From a virus: a DNA stretch of 22,215 nucleotides. Below are positions 1-6,200 of the stretch, piece by piece. Below the pieces are notes generated by a model, which made no database searches, was not told the DNA's origin, and worked only from the letters and a program-made list of their open reading frames with translations. The position numbers and the translations under genes were made by a program. Each line of letters starts with the position of its first letter. The first letter of the stretch is position 1. The stretch spans positions 1 to 22,215 of the IMG/VR virus record IMGVR_UViG_3300042924_001976, one strand, 5' to 3'.

Positions 1-738
1 ATCATCTGTTGTTGTAACTGTATCTTGTGTATTAAATATGTAGTCGGAAAATATATTTATTTGATCTGTTATACTTGTTTGATCTATAACTATTGGTTCT
101 ATATAGAAGTATGCACTATCATTACTAGTTACAATATCAGATGTATTTTTTATGACTGATGTTGCTACACTATCAGTTGTACTTAAATTATCTATACTAT
201 TAACAATAAATGAACTTGATGTATCTATACTATCTGCAATGTCGACAGTATCTATATTACTACGTGAGTAAAGTTTTAGCGTATTTACAACATCAGTTAT
301 AAAAAATGCATCTGATGTATTCAAGTAATACTGATTTTCTGCTGATACCAAATCGTCAAGTGTAGCTACATTATCTATAACTTCACGATTGTAGCTGTTT
401 AATACTGATACAGAATCACCTATCAAGGCCGTATCAGTAAATACTGTAGTATAGTTACTAATAGTATTTATACTATCTGTAATACTGACGGTATCAAATA
501 CATTATTACCTATTAGCGCTACTTGATCGTCATCTACACTGGTTATGCCATCAAAATCATCTGTAGGAGTTATAAAGTCTGTAGTATTATAGTTATAACC
601 AGAAGTAATAGATACTGACTCAAATATATAACTAGTATCATTTATTCTTGATCCGGCTATTATTGATACGGAGTCAGAAGTAATTGTACTATCTATAGTT
701 ACTCTATCGTAACCAGATAGTACGTCTATTCTATCTGA
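1..738 (-). repeat. Degenerate 60-base tandem coding repeats (20-residue protein repeat)
   Basis: Codons for residues 192-437 of the partial fibre-like gene fall in units of about 60 bases. Clear unit starts include SDRIDVLSGYDR, TDSINTISNY, GDSVSVLNSYNR, TDVVNTLKLYSR, ADSIDTSSSF and TDQINIFSDY. About twelve units fit in the window. One or two are out of register by one or two residues, and units 3-4 (around the TDDFDGI stretch) are the least regular. At DNA level the units are strongly diverged, so this is an old duplication and not a recent slippage repeat. Confidence 0.7.
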
Positions 739-1311
739 TACACCTACTTCCTCACCAAGATTTTTGGCGAATTGCAGTATTATTCTTTCTACTGCTAAAA
801 CTGCGTCTTGTTGTATTCTGCCCCAAGCTATTATAAAGGCTCCAAGAATATAGGTTGCTTTTAGCTTACTTAAATAATTAAATTCTAGTGCAGTTTTACG
901 AGTACTAATATCTAGTACAGTTTTCTTATATGATAGTTGTAATACTGCTTTTCCAGGCTGTACTATATTGAATAGTTTTGTTTGTTTTACGTAATCTACT
1001 GCTGCAGCTAATTTACTTCTAGCAATAGCCTTGATGGCTATTTTGTTAGTTTCAGTAAAAAATACACCAAGAGAATAAGCTGTTTTTAATTTGGTAGTTT
1101 GTACTAAATCACTTAATTTTGTTTTATTACTTGCCAAGGTTACCAAACTACTACTAATAGTTGTTTGTAGCTTTGTCCTACTTTTATATGCTAAATCGTC
1201 TAATTTTAGTTTTGTAGTATTTGTGTTAGATACAGCCAGTTTAGAAATATTTATAACACTGGTTTTAATACTAGAAACTGCATTAACTAATACCCTTGTA
1301 ACTGTTGCCAT
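1..1311 (-). CDS. Repeat-containing tail fibre-like protein, partial (3' end outside window)
   Basis: An open frame of 437 codons runs off the left edge with no stop. The ATG (1309-1311) has an AAGGAG ribosome site at 1318-1323, six bases upstream. Residues 1-157 are Lys-rich (21 Lys) and look largely helical; a hydrophobic patch (YILGAFIIAWG) lies at about 153-163. From about residue 192 onward the protein is Asp-rich repeats of about 20 residues with pattern [ST]-D-x-[IV]-x5-[YF]-x4-[IV]-D-x-[VL]; I count 36 Asp and only 2 Lys in 246 residues. It follows a BppU-like adaptor gene in the same transcript, so I infer an adhesin or fibre whose basic N-terminal part docks on the baseplate and whose acidic repeats form an extended beta-rich shaft. 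I do not recognise a named family. It could also be a virion decoration protein. Confidence 0.72.
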   Translation of the reverse strand, partial: MATVTRVLVNAVSSIKTSVINISKLAVSNTNTTKLKLDDLAYKSRTKLQTTISSSLVTLASNKTKLSDLVQTTKLKTAYSLGVFFTETNKIAIKAIARSKLAAAVDYVKQTKLFNIVQPGKAVLQLSYKKTVLDISTRKTALEFNYLSKLKATYILGAFIIAWGRIQQDAVLAVERIILQFAKNLGEEVGVSDRIDVLSGYDRVTIDSTITSDSVSIIAGSRINDTSYIFESVSITSGYNYNTTDFITPTDDFDGITSVDDDQVALIGNNVFDTVSITDSINTISNYTTVFTDTALIGDSVSVLNSYNREVIDNVATLDDLVSAENQYYLNTSDAFFITDVVNTLKLYSRSNIDTVDIADSIDTSSSFIVNSIDNLSTTDSVATSVIKNTSDIVTSNDSAYFYIEPIVIDQTSITDQINIFSDYIFNTQDTVTTTDD

Positions 1312-1335
1312 TGACAACTCCTTGGCCTGCTCCAC

Positions 1336-1352
1336 CACCTTTTAGTAAGGTG
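1336..1352 (-). other. Hairpin just upstream of the repeat-fibre ribosome site
   Basis: CACCTT (1336-1341) and AAGGTG (1347-1352) form a 6-bp stem with a 5-base loop, 12 bases upstream of the AAGGAG site. No T-run follows on the minus strand, so it is not an intrinsic terminator. It may affect translation initiation or RNA stability, or be chance. Confidence 0.3.
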
Positions 1353-1421
1353 AGTAACATAATTTAATCCTACCAGTATGTTAACACAACACTGCTAATA
1401 CAGTACCATGGATCAGTATTA

Positions 1422-1844
1422 TTAACTACCGTTGCCTCCGTCATAAGGTGGAGTTGAGGGTGCAGGTGCAGGGTATGGCGATCCAATGTCTGCAATATCT
1501 TCGCGAATTACAATTGTAAATACTTCGTATACAGTTTCGCGAGTTGGTGGAGACACAGAGCTATCATAAATCTCTATTTCTGCTGTATATGTTCCAGCTG
1601 GACGATTTAAGTCTCCGTCTAACCACTGTATATAGGCAATGCCACCCAGCTTGTCGGCAACAGCCGTGGCGGAAGGCCAAGTTGCCTGTCTTGAAAATTT
1701 AATACCAGTACCAGTACTGGGTTTAGCATGTAGCGACACAGTCTTATTTGTTAAATCTTTTGGAGCGTTGGTTACTTCGTCTGTGAGAGTTAACTTGATC
1801 TGTGGTAGTGTATCTGACTGCACAAAGTAGAGTGTGGTTGCCAT
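1422..1844 (-). CDS. BppU-like baseplate/receptor-binding adaptor protein
   Basis: 140 residues. The ATG at 1842-1844 has AAGGAG at 1851-1856, and the stop is TAA. The opening (LYFVQSDTLPQIKLTLTDE, then DLTNKTVSLHAK, then AGTYTAEIEIYD) has the look of the N-terminal Ig-like beta-sandwich of BppU-type baseplate proteins, which attach receptor-binding proteins to the tail tip: a Q-x-D near the start, a D-L-T-x-x-x-V strand, and a closing strand (YEVFTIVIREDI). The last 20 or so residues are Pro/Gly/Ser-rich and probably disordered. It lacks the coiled or receptor-binding part of a full BppU, so it is probably only the docking domain. It is the first gene after a promoter and is followed by the repeat-fibre gene, which fits an adaptor plus adhesin pair. 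Family call is from pattern recognition only. Confidence 0.6.
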   Translation of the reverse strand: MATTLYFVQSDTLPQIKLTLTDEVTNAPKDLTNKTVSLHAKPSTGTGIKFSRQATWPSATAVADKLGGIAYIQWLDGDLNRPAGTYTAEIEIYDSSVSPPTRETVYEVFTIVIREDIADIGSPYPAPAPSTPPYDGGNGS

Positions 1845-1867
1845 GGAGTACTCCTTATTGATAAATA

Positions 1868-1882
1868 CATTACCCAGTAATG
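1868..1882. other. Short perfect inverted repeat in the 5' leader of the adaptor transcript
   Basis: CATTAC, 3-base spacer, GTAATG. It lies between the promoter -10 (1901-1906) and the ribosome site (1851-1856), within the predicted 50-base leader. It could be an RNA hairpin or a small operator. The arms are only 6 bp. Confidence 0.3.
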
Positions 1883-1900
1883 CATTTTTATTTTGTACCC

Positions 1901-1929
1901 ATTATATCATAAGGGCAGGGTTATTGCAA
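1901..1929 (-). promoter_or_regulatory. Sigma-70 promoter with extended -10, for the adaptor and repeat-fibre genes
   Basis: On the minus strand, -35 TTGCAA (1929-1924), a 17-base spacer, then -10 TATAAT (1906-1901) preceded by TG and one base (TGATATAAT), which is the extended -10 form. The predicted start near 1894 gives a leader of about 50 bases to the ATG at 1844. It sits just after the terminator of the upstream transcript, as expected for a new transcription unit. Confidence 0.7.
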
Positions 1930-1932
1930 GTG

Positions 1933-1965
1933 AAAAAATACCCACCTTGTGGGTGGGTATTTTTT
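1933..1965 (-). terminator. Strong intrinsic terminator closing the tape measure-fibre transcript
   Basis: Perfect 14-bp stem: AAAAAATACCCACC (1933-1946) pairs with GGTGGGTATTTTTT (1952-1965) around a 5-base loop. Read on the minus strand it ends in a run of six T. It overlaps the TAA stop of the 313-residue gene. The mirror-image A-run makes it potentially bidirectional, though no plus-strand gene is seen. Confidence 0.9.
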
Positions 1966-2905
1966 ATACTTCCTCTAATTCTAGAGGTATTGAATACATG
2001 AATGGATTGTTATAGGTTATCTGTGAAAGTTGAGATAGTTTACCATATATTTGATGTGCTCGTTCTCTTTCATATTCTTCTGTGGTAGTACCGTCTGGAA
2101 ATAGGCTGATTAACAGTGGTCTACTCATGCCATTGATGGTTAGTATTTTAGCCATTTCTTGTCTATCACTATCACTTAACCACTCCAGATTAAAGTTGAC
2201 ACACTGGTACATAGGGCCACGAGTTGTAAGCAGGTCTCCACTCTGGGTTCTGGTGTGCTCACTCATATCTTTTATACCAGCAGATACTCCGTATCCAGCA
2301 TTATACTTGGGACTCCAGTATTTACCAATAATTAGCTTGGAAACTTCTATATATCTGCCAGTGCTACTGGTAGTGTAATAATCGGTTACTTCTATACTCA
2401 AGTATCTAACAAGTGTGGCGGCTTGAGCTGTGTTTAACCATACTCTGGCATATGTGCCACCACCATAACTGTAGTTTGAAGAGCCCACCGGATTAGTGCC
2501 CCAGTCCGAGATATCCATAGTGTTCCAAGGGCAGCAAACAATATTACCTGTATCAACTACGCTAGTACCATTTACAATTGGGAAATTAATACTGTCGGAG
2601 CCTGATGAACTACTGTGTGCTGGTGGCGATGTGTATCCTCTTACCCTTATAGTAGCACTACTACTATTCAGGTTGGTAAACGCTAAGACTACTCCTCCCA
2701 CTGTTTTTAAAGAACCTAAATCCACTATTAAGTCACCTTTTACCTGTGTACTACTAATAGTGGTTGGAGAGGTTCTCCAAACCTGACTTTTAGTATCCAA
2801 CTTTAGATTGCTAACAGTGGTTGATGCAGATTGATTAGTTGAAGAAGTTATTGTGGTTGTGGACAAGTCCGCCTGATTTTGATAGATTATTCTCAGAGTG
2901 GGCAT
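1964..2905 (-). CDS. Tail tip accessory protein with galactose-binding-like N-terminal fold
   Basis: 313 residues. ATG at 2903-2905; AGAGG at 2911-2915 lies inside the end of the preceding gene, with one base between that gene's stop and this start. Residues about 40-195 look like an F5/8C (discoidin-like) beta-sandwich: a W near 43, DLIVDLGSLKTVGGVVLAF at 58-76, then NLNSSSATIRVRG, ending in YIEVSKLIIG. Such folds commonly bind sugars. Residues about 196-313 (YWSPKYNAGYG ... FNLEWLSDSDRQEM ... PLLISLFPDG ... YSIPLELEEV) resemble the C-terminal half of minor tail proteins in other siphoviruses and may be the attachment domain. It is the last gene before a strong terminator. I infer a tail tip protein with a possible carbohydrate-binding role; no ligand residues can be assigned. 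A distal-tail (Dit-like) role is an alternative. Confidence 0.55.
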   Translation of the reverse strand: MPTLRIIYQNQADLSTTTITSSTNQSASTTVSNLKLDTKSQVWRTSPTTISSTQVKGDLIVDLGSLKTVGGVVLAFTNLNSSSATIRVRGYTSPPAHSSSSGSDSINFPIVNGTSVVDTGNIVCCPWNTMDISDWGTNPVGSSNYSYGGGTYARVWLNTAQAATLVRYLSIEVTDYYTTSSTGRYIEVSKLIIGKYWSPKYNAGYGVSAGIKDMSEHTRTQSGDLLTTRGPMYQCVNFNLEWLSDSDRQEMAKILTINGMSRPLLISLFPDGTTTEEYERERAHQIYGKLSQLSQITYNNPFMYSIPLELEEV

Positions 2906-2906
2906 A

Positions 2907-3233
2907 CTAACCTCTGGATCTGATTAAGTCAACAAAGTACCACAAGTCATCTTTTCGAAAAACTCCAACAGGTTTTGTGGGAGCCCAAGCGGGGTTTGCG
3001 CTCATTAATTCTGTGTAGTCCGTTATATCAGTCCTGGTGCCGTCTTCGTTGACGATGCCGCCTGGTATGTCTGCTATAACGACTGTTTCAAGATTTTGAC
3101 TTGGTAGTAGTTCGAACTTTCCATCGGTTACGGTTCCATTTCCTATCATTAACCTAACAAAACCACCTAAATTGTGGTCTATGTTTACAATGTCCTCTAC
3201 AACAGTCTGTTGTGGAATTGTTTGTGTTCTCAT
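2907..3233 (-). CDS. Small tail-region protein, function unknown
   Basis: 108 residues from the ATG at 3231-3233 (MRTQTIPQQ), which has AAAGGA at 3238-3243, four bases upstream. The frame stays open further upstream to a GTG at 3323, but that start lies inside the fibre gene and is not needed. The gap to the fibre stop (3247) is 13 bases, and the stop is one base before the next gene, so it is co-translated with its neighbours. The composition is mixed and soluble, with no signal peptide or membrane segment (VNIDHNLGGFVRLMIGNG near 17-34; VFRKDDLWYFVDLI near 91-104). I do not recognise a family. By position it may be a minor tip component or a fibre chaperone. Confidence 0.6.
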   Translation of the reverse strand: MRTQTIPQQTVVEDIVNIDHNLGGFVRLMIGNGTVTDGKFELLPSQNLETVVIADIPGGIVNEDGTRTDITDYTELMSANPAWAPTKPVGVFRKDDLWYFVDLIRSRG

Positions 3234-3246
3234 GTCGTCCTTTCGA

Positions 3247-6200
3247 TTATGCTGGCCAGATTGGTATATACCAGTCAGCACCATTAATACGTATTTGTAA
3301 CCAACTATTTGTAGTTGCAGCACCTGGTTTGACCCCCGAATACGTTGCAGTAGCTGTTCCTGTTACTGCTGCATTAACAAAAGCATACTTGTTGGTGCCC
3401 CAACCAAGCTGTCCTGCTATTAAACCAGGATTGAGAATGTCGTTGTTAATAGGTATTTGGTTAGTGCCTGTGCCTACATGTCGGCCATCTACCATGTCTG
3501 CATTCAGATTAGTGACCAGGTTAGTACTGGTAATTGCCATTGAACCGCCGACATACAGTGCAGTAGCAGTACCTGCAGACTGCGTACGTATAGCTATATA
3601 GGTATTACTATATGCATCTATACCAATTCCGCTTGTGCCCGGAGTAGCAAACCCGTATACACCTACTGAGTTTACTCCCCCATTTGAACTTCCAGTGACG
3701 CCGTAGCCAGTAGACGTGCTGTTAGAAGTTCCTCTTACTCCCGTTCCACCGTTGCTTGTAGTACTTCCCACAATTGCAAAAATGGTAGCATCTCCTCCAA
3801 CATTTAAACCCCAAGTAGCACTACTATTGGCACTAATTTGCATTACTGAACCAAATATAGAACCTGCGCCTGTTTGTACAATACCGAAAGAATTACTAGA
3901 TGAAAGATTTCCTCGGATAGTTAGTGAGGAATTGTTCCATACAATATTATTGGTAGTATTTCCGACTGCAAAGTTACCTGTACTAGTAATTAAGGCACCT
4001 GCTCCGCTTGAAATGGTTGTTCCAGTAATTGTTGGAATTGTACTGCCAACACTCACTGTACCACTAAAAGTGGCATCACCCCCAGTGGTTATCTGAAAAG
4101 TTGTTGCACCGCTCTTTTTGGCCAAAAGTCCGTTAGCAGCACTAAGATAAACCCCATCATTTGCGGTTCCTACTAAAAGTGTTCCTGCTGTTTGTAGTGT
4201 AATTGTAGAAATCAATGTATCGTTTGCGGCTCTACTTAGCTTGGCACTCAGCCCAGTACTGGCGTTGTTTACAGCACTTAGTGCGCTAGCACCATCTGCT
4301 GCTCCAGACTGAACAGTACTGGCTGCAACGTTATTAATATTACCAGTATAGTTAGCTGTATTGGTAGTTATTGAACTGCTAGTTGTTATTGCAGTACCTA
4401 CCAGTCCACTCTCTGTTCTTCTTACTGCTTGAATACCAAAAGTGTAGGTAGTGTTTGGTTTTAGTGTAAATGTAATATAACCACCAACAGCATTGGTAAT
4501 AAAAGCCGGATCTGCTGCTACTACAGTACCGCCACCTTCTCTGTAGAACAGTATCAGAGAGTCGGCTATATTAGCACCCTGAGTATAGGTATAGTTTACT
4601 GTTACTACAACATTACCATCAGCAGTATTGGCTTGAGTTATACTACCAAAAACTCCATTATTAGTAGGAGCACTATTAGTTCTGTAAGCAGTTGTACCTG
4701 TAAAAGCTGTAGCACCGTTACCTGCATTAGTAACTACAGTACCTACAGGACTGCTATTAAGTGTACCAGTAACATCGCCACTGTGAGTTACGGTGGACGG
4801 TATAGTTCCGGTTATATTAACAGCAGGCACAGTTAGTGTAGTTCCATCAAATCTTAGTGAATTTGGACCAGTACCAACACTAAAACTTCCACTACTGCCT
4901 AAAAAGAATCCTGTTCCAGTATTATAAGCTGTTTGACCTCCTAAAATGTCAACACCTTTTATTTGAGCATTTCCTCCTGAATCAAACTGAAAAAGTTTGC
5001 TTCTATCACTATTACTTAATTCAAATTTATAAGCAGTACTGTCATATCCTAAAAAGAAACCTGCAGATGTGTCTCCGTAATTTCTACTAAGAGTTTTAAC
5101 ATATCCCAAACTACTACCCGAAGCTCCTATGTTAACCAACCCCAAGTTGGAGTTGATTGCACTGAGATTTGTGGTAGTAATTCGATTTGCGTTTACAGTA
5201 CCTGTGGTAATATTTGCCCCATCAATTGTAGTACTACCTGGAGTACTTAAACTGGTAAAGGTTACCAAATTAGTAAAACTGGTTCCCAGTAACGTGGTAC
5301 CTAAAGTTACTACTTGTGTACCCGTGTCACTTTGGGAAATTGTTATCAGTTTGTACCAGTAATTATTTGAGCTAGTACCTGCTTGATAGGTTGGTGGCGT
5401 TTGAGCCCAACCATTTGCAGATAAGAATGTAAGAGCACCAGTACTAAAATTGTAAGGACTAGAAGAACTCAGGGTAAAAGTGGGGTCACTAATCCCGGTA
5501 CTTGTTGCTTGGGCTGTTTGGTAGTATATATAAGTGGTGGCATTTTTTACACTTGTACCTATAGTACCATCTTGTCTAAATCCTATTGAATTAGATGCTG
5601 CTCCACTAAATGTTATTCCTGTTGTTTGTGTTGCTTCGCCATTTGACTCAGTTACTAATTTAACTATTTCATACAGGGTTTGATTATTTGCACTTGGCGC
5701 AATGGCAGTAAAACTCCAGTTATTGTTTAAACTTGAGGGATTTTTTGTGCCGTTGCTCCAAGTATAATCAAAACTAGTTGTTGGTAGAGTGGGCAATCCT
5801 GTGCTAGACCACTGGTATGCACTTATTTGAACTGTTTTAGCTCCAGTACTGCCTGTTCTATTTATAGCAATAGGAATTGTACGAGTAACACTAACGCCTG
5901 CATAAACCGTTGTACACTGTACAAAAGTATTACTATTAGCTACAAATGCACCAGCTACTGTAGGTGTAAAGGTAGCTCCGGCACCAGTACTAGTGAGTTG
6001 GCCCCCAGTAGTCCAAGTATAGCTACTAGGGGTTACTGCAACACCATCTTCTGTTAGTGTAACTGAGTAGGAGGTTGCTGATGGAGAAGGATTAGCTCCT
6101 GCTTGATCATAAGTAAAGGACCTTATACCGCCCGTAATAGTTAACTCATAAGTTTTTCCATTATTACCATTAGTACCACCAATACCAATTACAGCAGCAG

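Noticed and set aside
1361-1389. Possible promoter for the repeat-fibre gene (TTGTGT, 17 bases, TAAATT)
   Set aside because: Only about half the hexamer bases match consensus, and the gene is already served by the strong promoter at 1901-1929.
1397-1420. Imperfect 24-base palindrome around CCATGG just after the adaptor stop codon
   Set aside because: Three mismatches per arm, no T-run, and no second copy elsewhere that would suggest an operator.
3234-3323. Longer start (GTG at 3323) for the 108-residue gene
   Set aside because: It would overlap the end of the fibre gene by 77 bases, and the ATG at 3233 has a good AAAGGA site.
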